Below, piece by piece: positions 5,453 through 13,966 of a DNA stretch of 14,300 bases. Origin of the DNA: Bacteroidota bacterium (GTDB lineage: Bacteria > Bacteroidota > Bacteroidia > Flavobacteriales_F > PHOS-HE28); the NCBI GenBank assembly GCA_023418095.1, contig JAEZDL010000021.1, positions 1-14,300 of the forward strand, written 5' to 3'. The position numbers and the translations under genes were made by a program. Each line of letters opens with the position of its first letter. The first letter of the stretch is position 1. The notes beneath the pieces were generated by a model, which ran no database searches, was not told the DNA's origin, and was given only the letters and a program-made list of their open reading frames with translations.

Positions 5453-7297
5453 TCAATAATAACCAACGATCTGCGGGCTTACGAAGCTGAAATCACGCGT
5501 ACCGGGATTGAAATTAGTGAAGGCATTGGGTTCCCACAGCGATCCCTGTTCCTCGGGAATGAAGGGGTAGAAACTGAGCGCCACTTCGAAGGTGTTCATC
5601 AGCAAACGTTCGTTTCGCACAAGTATTCCTGCGGTGAGTGAACTGTGTACACGCCCCGAGAGGAACGGCCGATCCTCTTCATCCAACACGCCGAAACCAA
5701 GCAAAAGCACCGGCGCGATCTTGAAACCGATCAGGTCCCACGGTGCGTAACCGACCGTTTCGAAATTGAGGATGGTGCGGTGCGTGCCGTACACCTGGCT
5801 GCTTTCGAAGCCGTACATGGCCGGCACGTTCAGGGAAAGACGGCTGCTGTATGATGGTTTGTTGAAACCCATGACCGAACTGAAGCGCACGAATTGCCTT
5901 ACGTGCCAGCGGCCCAACGTGGCAAGTTGACTGAAGTATGTGAATCCACCGCGGAACGTACCATCGAAGATCTTGCCGGTGTTGAGGAACGTGCCGTAGG
6001 AGATCTCGTAGCTCAGGTAGCCGAAACCTTCGTAGTTGCGGCCCCGTGCAAGCTCCCCGCCAACATAAGGCAGGTTTGCCAGGCCTTCCCGTTTTTGCAT
6101 GCCGGTAATGAATCGGATGAGCAATCCTTCGGGAACATCCTCGGTAAGACCGAAGCGGAACAGGTAGCGTTCCTTGTAGTACTGCCGCTGGCTGAGGCCA
6201 ATGCCGACAAGGAAAAGCGTATTCCTGCGATAGATCCCACTGATGTCGTCGGCGAGTGAAGGCCGCCTGTCGTACCGCGTGAGAGCGATCCTGCTCCCGG
6301 CCACGATGCTGCTCACCCGGCCGGATTCCGGCCCGTCCCTTTCCAGCGGAAAACTGCGTGCGACCCAGGTATCCAAATTCACTGGATCGACCCGTTGGAA
6401 AGCGATCGGTGTTTCGTTCTCATAAGCGGTTGGTGTGCGGATCCAGTATTTGCCGAGGTAGATCCCACCCGCCCAACGCGCCAGCGGAGAGTAGAACGGC
6501 CGATCCAGCGAAATGCTCAGCAGGTCCTGGAATTCAGTGATCGAATAACTGGTGAGCGAACTCACGTAGGAGTTGCCGATGTTGTACACGCGATGATGGC
6601 CGCGCCATTCAATGAACTGGTCCTCGAGGCGGACCGTGGCACGTTGATCCAGCTCATGCCCAAGGCCCAGCAGGTTCCTTTCGGTGATGCGGCCGTTCGC
6701 CCTGGTGAGATCGCCATCGGCACCCACATCGATCGTCCAACGATCGAGCACGCGCACCACCAGATCCACGGAATCCTTCTTCAGCCCAACTGGTCTCACC
6801 GTGATCCGTGCGTCGTTCACGGCAGGCGAAGTACGCAGGATCCGCTCCGATTCCACGATCTTCAATGGATCCAGCGGATCGAAGGGACGTACCAGCAGCA
6901 GGTTGCGAATGATCCGCGGACGCGATCGGGCGTGCAACCGGTTGCCGAGCCGTTGAAGCCCATTGGTCGCTTTCATCGCAGTATCCTCCACCGTGTAACC
7001 GAACGGATCGGAAACATCGATCAGGATGTGCCGCACGATCCTACCCTTGAACTTCGCGTATGGGTTCGATCGGCGTGCAGGTAGTGCTGGTGCTGGCGGT
7101 GGTTTTTCCTCTGGATCGGGCGGAACGAAGATCGCGCTGTGGATCCATCGCGTGACCTTGCGCTTCTCCGAAAAACGTTCGATCTTTTCGTAGATCGTTT
7201 CAGAAGTGTCCGCCTTTTCCTCCTGGGCAACGATCGGTGCGGCCGTGCCGAAGCACAGCAGAGCGATCAGGAGCCGGGACCATCGATCGGATCTCAC
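5453..7297 (-). CDS. Omp85/BamA-TamA-like outer-membrane beta-barrel protein
   Basis: From a GTG start at 7297 the product has 614 residues and a clear signal peptide (MRSDRWSRLLIALLCFGTAA..., cleavage near residue 24). A charged, Pro-rich linker (to about 80) is followed by one or two POTRA-like repeats (about 84-184, ending in VDLVVRVLDRW) and then, from NLLGLGHEL (about 208-216), a roughly 400-residue region of alternating short strands typical of a 16-stranded barrel, ending near the C-terminus. Length fits a reduced Omp85 protein with fewer POTRA domains than BamA. A role in inserting or translocating proteins is inferred from the fold. An in-frame ATG at 7360 would add 21 Pro/Val-rich residues in front of the signal peptide, which I think less likely. 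The Kazal lipoprotein gene follows after 11 bp. Confidence 0.8.
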   Translation of the reverse strand: MRSDRWSRLLIALLCFGTAAPIVAQEEKADTSETIYEKIERFSEKRKVTRWIHSAIFVPPDPEEKPPPAPALPARRSNPYAKFKGRIVRHILIDVSDPFGYTVEDTAMKATNGLQRLGNRLHARSRPRIIRNLLLVRPFDPLDPLKIVESERILRTSPAVNDARITVRPVGLKKDSVDLVVRVLDRWTIDVGADGDLTRANGRITERNLLGLGHELDQRATVRLEDQFIEWRGHHRVYNIGNSYVSSLTSYSITEFQDLLSISLDRPFYSPLARWAGGIYLGKYWIRTPTAYENETPIAFQRVDPVNLDTWVARSFPLERDGPESGRVSSIVAGSRIALTRYDRRPSLADDISGIYRRNTLFLVGIGLSQRQYYKERYLFRFGLTEDVPEGLLIRFITGMQKREGLANLPYVGGELARGRNYEGFGYLSYEISYGTFLNTGKIFDGTFRGGFTYFSQLATLGRWHVRQFVRFSSVMGFNKPSYSSRLSLNVPAMYGFESSQVYGTHRTILNFETVGYAPWDLIGFKIAPVLLLGFGVLDEEDRPFLSGRVHSSLTAGILVRNERLLMNTFEVALSFYPFIPEEQGSLWEPNAFTNFNPGTRDFSFVSPQIVGYY

Positions 7298-7481
7298 TGT
7301 AATGACCGCTGGATCATTTGGAACTTCCACGCCCACAGGAGCAACGGCAGGCACGGGCATGCAATTTGCGTTCCTTTCGGCAGTTATTCATTCGGTGGAT
7401 CGGCTGGGTCCACAAGATGCGGTTGAATTCCGATCCATTTGCATGCCTTCTCAATTCACAATGCTCATTTATTTCGTATCG

Positions 7482-8333
7482 ATGTCACGCCTGATCATTC
7501 TTCCTCTTCTTTTCCTGCTGATCACCCCGGAGATCCTGGCCCAGGGCCTCATGGATCGGAAACGGCCCGAACTGATCCCCGGTGAAGGAAAGGTGCGTCG
7601 CGGTGGTTTCTACTTCGCCCCGGGTATCACGTACCTGCTTCCGCGTGCTTCCGAAGAGAATGAGGAGATATTCCGGAATGACGACACGACCTACGTGGCG
7701 AGATACGACCCCAGTGGCAGGATCGGGCTTTACCTGGAAGCCGGCTGGTTCCACGCGACGCGTGATCCGGTGATCCTGGATTACTGGGATGTTGGCCTGG
7801 CCTACAAGAATTTCCGCGGAAGCGAAACTTCGCTTGGGATCTTGCGCCGCGGTGAACTGATCGATACGCTTCCCGGTGAAGGGGAATTCGCGGAACGCTA
7901 TCTCACGCTGCATCTGAACGCGAACAAGTTCATCCAGATCCGTGATTACACGTTCCTGCAGCTCACGCTTGGCGCAAATGCCGACTACCGGATCGGAAGC
8001 GACTACGCACACACGGCGCTTCCGGTCTTGAACCAGCACACTTTTCCACCGGATCTGATCGGACAGTTGCATTTCAAGCTTGGCGTTGGTTTCAAGGTCA
8101 CCGGAAGTCTTCTCCTCATTCCTTCGGTGGAAACACCTGTTTTCAGTGTGGTTCCCGAGGATGGCGGAAGATGGGGTGAGCTCGATTGGTTCAGCAGCAC
8201 GTATCGCCCGCTGATCTTCAGCGTTCGTTTTCTCTGGCTACGTGCACCGAAAGGATTCAAATGTCCGCCGGTGGTTCGCCAGCCGGGAGAGAAGAAAAGC
8301 AAAAGGTATAAACCTGCGGGGCATCATCCTTAG
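7482..8333 (+). CDS. Exported beta-rich protein of unknown function (possible small outer-membrane barrel)
   Basis: The 283-residue product starts with a strong signal peptide (MSRLIILPLLFLLITPEILAQ, cleavage near residue 20-21). The rest is rich in short amphipathic strands with aromatic ends: GGFYFAPGITYLLP (41-54), IGLYLEAGWF (81-90), YTFLQLTLGANADYR (156-170), LHFKLGVGFKVTGSLLL (196-212) and RPLIFSVRFLWL (242-253). This suggests a small beta-barrel in the outer membrane, followed by a basic, probably disordered tail (255-283). No catalytic motif is visible and I do not recognise a named family. I chose ATG 7482; an in-frame ATG at 7461 would add seven residues. It is divergent from the Omp85-like gene across 184 bp and ends 39 bp before the convergent MBL gene, with no clear terminator between. 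Confidence 0.75.
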   Translation: MSRLIILPLLFLLITPEILAQGLMDRKRPELIPGEGKVRRGGFYFAPGITYLLPRASEENEEIFRNDDTTYVARYDPSGRIGLYLEAGWFHATRDPVILDYWDVGLAYKNFRGSETSLGILRRGELIDTLPGEGEFAERYLTLHLNANKFIQIRDYTFLQLTLGANADYRIGSDYAHTALPVLNQHTFPPDLIGQLHFKLGVGFKVTGSLLLIPSVETPVFSVVPEDGGRWGELDWFSSTYRPLIFSVRFLWLRAPKGFKCPPVVRQPGEKKSKRYKPAGHHP

Positions 8334-8372
8334 CCTGAAGGAATTGAGAATTCAGAATGTAGATCGATCCGA

Positions 8373-9008
8373 TCAGCGTAGGAACGGATTCGAGCGCTTT
8401 TCGATACCGATCGTGGTTTCCGGCCCGTGGCCACAATACACTTTCACATCATCGCCAAGGGTGAACAATTCCGATCGGATGCTGTTGAGCAGCGTTTCCA
8501 TGTTCCCGCCTGGCAGATCGGTGCGGCCGATGCTTCCGCGAAAGAGCACGTCGCCAGCGATCACGAAGCGCTGATCCTTGCTGAACAAGGCGATATGTCC
8601 GGGCGAATGGCCCGGCACGAAGAGCACTTCCAATTCATCTTCACCCAGCTTGATCTTTTCGCCCTTTGTGATCAAGCGGCCATGCTCTGGCGAAGGCTCG
8701 TAGGGAATACCATACATCGCTGCTACGCGCGGCCCATTCTCCAGGATCGGCACATCGGCGGCATGCAATTCAGGCTTCAACCCATATTGGCGATGGACCC
8801 ATGCGTTGCCAAGAATGTGATCGATATGTGCGTGGGTGAGCACAAGACGGATCGGAACAAGTGCGTTATCGTTCAGGAACGCTTCAAGCTCCTGCTCCTC
8901 ATCGCGATCGGAACAACCCGGATCGATGAGAATGGCCTTGCCATCGCTGTGCAGCACATACGTGTTCTCCTGGAAGGGATTGAAGGTGAAACTGGTGATC
9001 TGTATCAT
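8373..9008 (-). CDS. MBL-fold metallo-hydrolase, glyoxalase II-like (YcbL type)
   Basis: The 211-residue cytoplasmic protein has the full metallo-beta-lactamase metal set: H59, H61, D63 and H64 in THAHIDH, H134 in VPGHSPGH, D153 in IAGDVLF, and H194 in YCGHGPET. The start ITSFTFNPFQENTYVL and the segments GSIGRTDLPGG (158-168) and CGHGPETTIGIEK (192-204) are typical of the short glyoxalase II-like proteins that lack the C-terminal substrate domain. They hydrolyse thioesters such as S-lactoylglutathione in vitro, but the true substrate here is unknown. I chose the ATG at 9008 because homology begins at once; the frame stays open to 9101 with no family match. A TACTTTCG box on the minus strand (9062-9055) may be its promoter. 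It is divergent from the large TolB-like gene. Confidence 0.92.
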   Translation of the reverse strand: MIQITSFTFNPFQENTYVLHSDGKAILIDPGCSDRDEEQELEAFLNDNALVPIRLVLTHAHIDHILGNAWVHRQYGLKPELHAADVPILENGPRVAAMYGIPYEPSPEHGRLITKGEKIKLGEDELEVLFVPGHSPGHIALFSKDQRFVIAGDVLFRGSIGRTDLPGGNMETLLNSIRSELFTLGDDVKVYCGHGPETTIGIEKRSNPFLR

Positions 9009-9064
9009 GCAGGAAAAGCCCGAAATTCGTACTCCGATAAGAATGGGACTCCCCCGAAAGTAGC

Positions 9065-9072
9065 TAACTTCA
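9065..9072 (+). promoter_or_regulatory. Candidate -7 promoter box for the TolB-like gene cluster
   Basis: TAACTTCA matches six of eight positions of TAnnTTTG and is close to the hldD box (TAACTTCG). No TTG is found at the expected distance upstream. It lies four bases before the GTG at 9077 and 28 bases before the alternative TTG start at 9101, so its use would favour the latter unless the transcript is leaderless. Confidence 0.3.
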
Positions 9073-9076
9073 ACCA

Positions 9077-12000
9077 GTGTTTTCACGATCGAGACCTCCA
9101 TTGAAGGCGATCACCAGCCTGTTGGGCATCGTGTTGCTCTCCCTTTCCGCACCGGCGCAATTCTATTCCGGGTCACAGCAGGAGTACGGCAAGAACCGCG
9201 TGCAGTACCAGGAATTCCTGTGGCAGCAGTATCGCTTCGAGGAGATGGAAGTGTACTTCTACAAGGAAGGGCAGGATCTTGCGAAGTACACGGCACAGGC
9301 CGCCACGCGCCACCTGAAAGAACTCGAAACGGCCTTCGATTTCGCGCTCGATGAACGCCTCCAGTTCATCGTCTACAATTCGCTCACCGATTTCCGCCAG
9401 AGCAACATCGGCCTGGCGAGCATGAGCGGCGATAATAACATCGGTGGCGCAACGCGCATCGTGGGCACCAAGATCTTCGTCTACTTCGAAGGCGATCACA
9501 CATTGCTCGACAGGCAGATCCGATCGGGGATCGCGCATGTCATCATCGATCAGATGATGTTCGGTGGCAATTGGCGGGACATGGTGCGCAGTTCAACCTT
9601 CATGAGTCTCCCGAACTGGTACCTCGATGGCATCATCAGCTACCATTCCGTGCCGTGGGATGCGGAACTGAACAACCGGATCCGCGATGGCGTGATGAGC
9701 GATCGGTTCCGCAAGTTGAACCGGTTGCAGGGCGATGATCCGCGGCTGGCCGGCCATGCGATCTGGAAATACGTGGCCGATGTGTACGGGCCAGGCGTGA
9801 TCCCCAATATCCTTTACATGACACGCGTGAGCCGCAATGTGGAGAGCGGTTTCCTGTTCGTGCTGGGGGTTTCGCTGAAGACCTTGACAGAAGAATGTTT
9901 CGCCTACTACAAAGGGCGCTTCGCGGATGAGGATCGCACGCGACAGGAAGCATCGCTGGAGGAATTCCCGATCAAGACGAAGAAGCGACGGATCTACAGT
10001 GAATTCAAACAAAGTCCGGACGGCCGCTATTACGCGTGGGTCACCAACGAGCTTGGCCAATACAAGGTCTGGGTGCACGAGATCGCCACGGGAAAGACGC
10101 GCAAGATCATCAAAGGCGAGAAGAAGCTGGAGCGGATCATCGACACGAGCTTCCCGATCCTTGCGTGGCATCCCACCGGCGATGCGCTCACTTATACGGT
10201 GGAACGTAAGGGTGAATTGATCATGAACACCTATACGATCGATGATCGCAAGACCAGCACGAAGCCTGTGCTGATGCTCGAGAAGATCGTAGGCATGAAC
10301 TACTCGCCCGATGGGCGCAATATGATCTTCAGCGGCGTGCGCGATGGAAAGACCGATCTGTACCTGTACCACGTGATCGGCAACCGCCAGGAACAGCTCA
10401 CCTTCGATCAGTTCGATGATCTCGATCCCGCGTTCGTGGACGCTGGCCGCCGCATCATCTTCTCCAGTGATCGCACCGATGATACGCTGCGAACGAAAGC
10501 CGACGTTGCCTTGGTGAACGGATCGAAGGACATCTTCCTCTTCGATCTGCAGACACGTTCACCGATCCTTACACGCCTTACGGCCACGCCCGATGCGGAT
10601 GAAGTGCAGCCCATGCAGTTCGATAGCACGAAGTACACTTTCCTCGGTGAGGAAGGAGGGATCCGCAACCGATATCTGGTACGGTACGACAGTGTGATCA
10701 GCCACATCGATACCGCGATCCATTACCGCTATTTCACGGTGCAGGAACAGCTCACCGATCTGCGCCGATCCATCCTTGAGCACAACGTGGATACGCGCCG
10801 CGGAAGGATCACACAACTCCAGTTGCGTGATGGGAAATATCGCTTCCAGGCAGGTCCGATCCAGACGGGAACGGCACAGGTGGCGCCGTCGGGCGGGGAT
10901 GTTCCCGAGCCGCAGGATCCAGCGAACGGCACTTCGTTGACCGATGATCTTTCACCCGTGCTGAAGGTCGATCCGCAAGTGCCGCGGCCTTCCGGAGAGA
11001 ATGCGATCGACATTCAGAACTACGTTTTCCTCGACGAGATAGCGGGGGAAAAGCCTGCAACAGCACAACAGCAGACCGATCGATCGGCGGCAGTGGTCCC
11101 ACAACCGGGTGATACCACTGTAGCGCAGCCATTCAAGTATCCCGAGCAGCGCAACTACAACCTCAACTTCACGATCGATGAGGTGGTGACCCAGGTCGAT
11201 AACAGTTATTCCAACCAGTTCTATCAACCGTTCACCGGGCCGAATTCATTGAATCCGGGATTGAGCGGATTGACGCGGATGAGCATCAGCGACCTGTTCG
11301 AAGATCACCGGATCGTGGGTGGTTTCCGCCTCGCGCTCGATCTGAACAACAACGATTACCTCCTCGCTTGGGAGAACCTCACACGCCGGCTCGACAAACG
11401 GATCATGTTCCAGCGCCAGGCCTACCAAGGCCTCACGCAAACAGGTGTGGTGAAGGTGCATACGCACAACGTGCGCTACCAGGTGAGCTGGCCGTTCAGT
11501 GAACTGGCGAGCATCCGCGGATCGGTGATGTACCGCAACGATCGGTACGTGAACCAGGCGATCGATAACCTCAGCTTGGTCGAACGCAACTTCCATGATC
11601 ACATGGTGGGAGCGAAGCTGGAATGGGTGTACGACAGTTCCCTGCCTCGCGGATTGAACCTGTGGACCGGCTGGAAACTGAAGGTTTTCGGTGAATACTA
11701 CCAGCATCCCGATGAGCGCGAAAGCGACATGCAGGTGCTCGGGCTCGACTTCAGGAATTCACTCCAGATCCATCGCGAACTGATCTGGGTTAACCGCATC
11801 GCCGGGGCGAGTTCCATGGGAAGCCGTAAGATCATCCATTTCCTCGGCGGCGTGGACAACTGGCTCTTCCAGCGAGTCGATCCATCGATCCCGATCGACC
11901 TGGAACAGAACTACTATTACCAGACCATGGGCGTGCCGATGCGCGGTTTCTATTACAATGCGCGCAACGGAAGCAGCTTCGGCGTGATCAACTCCGAACT

Positions 12001-12331
12001 GCGTGTGCCGATCATACGCTACTTGGCCAACCGGCCGATCCGATCGGATTTCTTCAACCACCTGCAGATCGCGGCGTTCGCCGATGCCGGTTCGGCATGG
12101 ACCGGCCTGCATCCCTATTCGGATGACAACACCTTCAACCAGGTGACGATCTACCGAAATCCGCTCACGATCACGCTCAGCAACCAGCGCGAACCGATCG
12201 TGTACGGCTACGGGTTCGGTCTTCGTACGCGATTGCTTGGTTACTTCGTGCGCGCAGATTGGGCATGGGGAGTGGATGATGGCGTGGTGCTGCCACGCGT
12301 GTTCTACTTCTCGCTCAGCCTGGACATCTAG
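9077..12331 (+). CDS. Large exported protein: degenerate peptidase-MA-like domain, TolB-like propeller and C-terminal beta-barrel
   Basis: The 1084-residue product has a signal peptide (cleavage near 27, SAPAQ). Residues about 40-285 resemble peptidase MA-type gluzincins, but the motif expected to read HExxH is GIAHVIIDQMM (151-161) and the downstream WLxEG is NWYLDGII (180-187), so the metal site looks lost. Residues about 305-545 carry TolB/PD40-type propeller repeats, such as KQSPDGRYYAWV (311-322), YSPDGRNMIFSG (409-420) and LDPAFVDAGRRIIFSSD (449-465). After a Pro/Gln-rich linker (595-690), residues about 740-1084 form a surface-antigen-like barrel ending in FYFSLSLDI. It probably sits in the outer membrane with the propeller in the periplasm. 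Similar proteins are often labelled TolB in Bacteroidota, but a Tol function is unproven. Start is GTG 9077 or TTG 9101; the latter gives a more usual signal peptide (MKAITSLLG). A TauE-like gene follows after 11 bp. Confidence 0.82.
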   Translation: MFSRSRPPLKAITSLLGIVLLSLSAPAQFYSGSQQEYGKNRVQYQEFLWQQYRFEEMEVYFYKEGQDLAKYTAQAATRHLKELETAFDFALDERLQFIVYNSLTDFRQSNIGLASMSGDNNIGGATRIVGTKIFVYFEGDHTLLDRQIRSGIAHVIIDQMMFGGNWRDMVRSSTFMSLPNWYLDGIISYHSVPWDAELNNRIRDGVMSDRFRKLNRLQGDDPRLAGHAIWKYVADVYGPGVIPNILYMTRVSRNVESGFLFVLGVSLKTLTEECFAYYKGRFADEDRTRQEASLEEFPIKTKKRRIYSEFKQSPDGRYYAWVTNELGQYKVWVHEIATGKTRKIIKGEKKLERIIDTSFPILAWHPTGDALTYTVERKGELIMNTYTIDDRKTSTKPVLMLEKIVGMNYSPDGRNMIFSGVRDGKTDLYLYHVIGNRQEQLTFDQFDDLDPAFVDAGRRIIFSSDRTDDTLRTKADVALVNGSKDIFLFDLQTRSPILTRLTATPDADEVQPMQFDSTKYTFLGEEGGIRNRYLVRYDSVISHIDTAIHYRYFTVQEQLTDLRRSILEHNVDTRRGRITQLQLRDGKYRFQAGPIQTGTAQVAPSGGDVPEPQDPANGTSLTDDLSPVLKVDPQVPRPSGENAIDIQNYVFLDEIAGEKPATAQQQTDRSAAVVPQPGDTTVAQPFKYPEQRNYNLNFTIDEVVTQVDNSYSNQFYQPFTGPNSLNPGLSGLTRMSISDLFEDHRIVGGFRLALDLNNNDYLLAWENLTRRLDKRIMFQRQAYQGLTQTGVVKVHTHNVRYQVSWPFSELASIRGSVMYRNDRYVNQAIDNLSLVERNFHDHMVGAKLEWVYDSSLPRGLNLWTGWKLKVFGEYYQHPDERESDMQVLGLDFRNSLQIHRELIWVNRIAGASSMGSRKIIHFLGGVDNWLFQRVDPSIPIDLEQNYYYQTMGVPMRGFYYNARNGSSFGVINSELRVPIIRYLANRPIRSDFFNHLQIAAFADAGSAWTGLHPYSDDNTFNQVTIYRNPLTITLSNQREPIVYGYGFGLRTRLLGYFVRADWAWGVDDGVVLPRVFYFSLSLDI

Positions 12332-12342
12332 AGCAACTGAAC

Positions 12343-12702
12343 ATGCAGATCGTTCAATTGATGATCGTCGGCCTGATGGCCGGCGCGCTTAGCGGTTTCG
12401 TTGGGATCGGCGGTGGGCTGGTGATGGTGCCCGCGCTGGTCTGGCTGCTGGGTTATTCGCAACACCAGGCGCAGGGAACGAGCCTTGGTGTATTGATCCT
12501 TCCGGTCGTTTTCCTCGCCGCGCGCAACTATTACAAGGAAGGCATGATCGACATTAAGATCGTGGCGATCATTGCGAGCGCATTCATCATCGGCGGATAC
12601 TTCGGCAGCAAATGGGCGCTCGCGCTCCCGGCTGAAACAGTGAAGCGGGTTTTCGGTGCCGTGATGCTTTTGGCTTCTTTGAAGCTGATCTTTGGGAAGT
12701 GA
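12343..12702 (+). CDS. Half-size TauE/SafE-type membrane transporter
   Basis: The 119-residue protein is hydrophobic throughout, with about four or five membrane segments (roughly 4-20, 24-37, 46-60, 70-88, 100-116). The motif GFVGIGGGLVMVPAL (18-32) followed by QAQGTSLGVLILPV (42-55) is the signature of the TauE/SafE family, linked to export of sulfite, sulfoacetate or other organic anions. Full-length members have about 250 residues with two such repeats; this protein has only one, and no second half is found next to it. It probably works as a homodimer. It starts 11 bp after the TolB-like gene and its stop overlaps the GTG start of the M20 amidohydrolase by 4 bp, so all three are likely cotranscribed. 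The substrate is not evident. Confidence 0.88.
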   Translation: MQIVQLMIVGLMAGALSGFVGIGGGLVMVPALVWLLGYSQHQAQGTSLGVLILPVVFLAARNYYKEGMIDIKIVAIIASAFIIGGYFGSKWALALPAETVKRVFGAVMLLASLKLIFGK

Positions 12703-13916
12703 TCGAAGAACTGAAAGAACGGATCGGGGCGTTGCACGAGCGCATGGTGCAATGGCGGCGGCATCTGCATGCCCATCCCGAACTCTCATTCCAGGAACAT
12801 GCTACGGCCACGTTCGTCGCGGAAATCTTGAAGGCGGAAGGGATCGAAGTGCGCACAGGCATGGGTAAACTGAAGCCCGATGCGGAAGGCACCGGCGTGA
12901 TCGGGATCGTGAAGGGCGAAGCAGCGAAGAGCGACCGCATCTTCGCGCTCCGCGCGGATCTGGACGCATTGCCGATCACCGAGATCAAGGACCGAACGTA
13001 CCGATCGAAGAACGAAGGCGTGATGCATGCCTGCGGACATGATGCGCATACCGCGATGTTGCTCGGTGCGGCGATCGCATTGCATCAACTTCGATCGAAA
13101 TGGTCGGGTACGGTGATGCTCGTTTTTCAGCCAGGAGAAGAGAAGGAACCGGGCGGCGCTGCTCTTTTATTGAAAGAAAAAGTCTTCGATGATCCGAACA
13201 TCAGTGGGATCCTTGGGCAACATGTGACTCCTGAGATCCCAGTAGGACAGGTGGGTTTCCGATCGGGACCGTTCATGGCATCGGCAGATGAGATCTACAT
13301 ACGCGTAGTTGGAAAGGGCGGCCATGCCGCAGCACCGCACCGCACCATCGATCCGGTGCCGATCGCCGCGCAATTGATCACCGCTTTGCAACAACTTGTG
13401 AGCCGGCGCGCAAAACCTGGTGAACCCACGGTGCTTTCATTCGGGAAGGTGATCGCCAACGGCGCCACCAACATCATTCCCGATCAGGTGCTGATCGAAG
13501 GAACGTTGCGCACATTCAAGGAGGAATGGCGCACGCAACTCCATTCGTTGATCGCGAACCTTTCGCATGGCCTCGCTGAAAGTTTCGGTGCTGAATTGGA
13601 GATCGAGATCAGGAAAGGTTCGCCACCATTGGTGAACGATGCAGAACTCACCGATCGGTGCCGCCAGCACGCGATCGAATTCCTGGGAAAGGAGAACGTG
13701 CTGGAATGCGATCAGCGGATGGGCGCGGAGGATTTCGCGTGGTACTCGCAGGTGATGCCCGCGTGCTTCTACCGCCTCGGCACCGGAAGTGCGGATGTGG
13801 CCGGATCGACCGTGGGCCTGCACCGATCGGAATTCGACATCGATGAAAGTGCGTTGAAGATCGGTGCGGGATTGATGGCTTGGGGTGCGTTGCGGGAGTT
13901 GGGATCCACCAACTGA
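12699..13916 (+). CDS. M20 family amidohydrolase (N-acyl-amino-acid / hippurate hydrolase type)
   Basis: The 405-residue cytoplasmic protein belongs to the M20D amidohydrolases, which release amino acids from N-acyl conjugates. Metal ligands are C112 and H114 (HACGHDAHT), E148 next to the catalytic base E147 (FQPGEEKEPGG), H175 (GQHVTPE) and H375 (GLHRSEFD). RRHLHAHPELSFQE (20-33), ALRADLDALPI (83-93) and GKGGHAAAPH (205-214, in the lid domain) are further signatures. The length is slightly above the usual 380-400. I chose GTG 12699, whose GTGA overlap with the TauE-like stop codon implies translational coupling; the next Met, at residue 16, would remove the first helix. The acyl substrate cannot be told from sequence. 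A 50-bp gap without a clear terminator precedes the next gene. Confidence 0.93.
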   Translation: MIEELKERIGALHERMVQWRRHLHAHPELSFQEHATATFVAEILKAEGIEVRTGMGKLKPDAEGTGVIGIVKGEAAKSDRIFALRADLDALPITEIKDRTYRSKNEGVMHACGHDAHTAMLLGAAIALHQLRSKWSGTVMLVFQPGEEKEPGGAALLLKEKVFDDPNISGILGQHVTPEIPVGQVGFRSGPFMASADEIYIRVVGKGGHAAAPHRTIDPVPIAAQLITALQQLVSRRAKPGEPTVLSFGKVIANGATNIIPDQVLIEGTLRTFKEEWRTQLHSLIANLSHGLAESFGAELEIEIRKGSPPLVNDAELTDRCRQHAIEFLGKENVLECDQRMGAEDFAWYSQVMPACFYRLGTGSADVAGSTVGLHRSEFDIDESALKIGAGLMAWGALRELGSTN

Positions 13917-13966
13917 AGCAGCGATCTCATAGCTTTCTGCGTCTTTGAAGAGAAATATAGATCGCC

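Noticed and set aside
7298..7360. ATG at 7360 as the start of the Omp85-like protein
   Set aside because: It would put 21 Pro/Val-rich residues before an otherwise ideal signal peptide starting at GTG 7297. Not excluded; only less likely.
8335..8355. Terminator hairpin CTGAA/TTCAG between the convergent genes
   Set aside because: A 5-bp AT-rich stem with an 11-nt loop and no T-tract is too weak; the phased repeat explains the symmetry.
9593..10372. Minus-strand ORF of 259 codons inside the TolB-like gene
   Set aside because: It is a shadow frame with low-complexity His/Ile/Arg content, opposite clear propeller and peptidase-like coding sequence.
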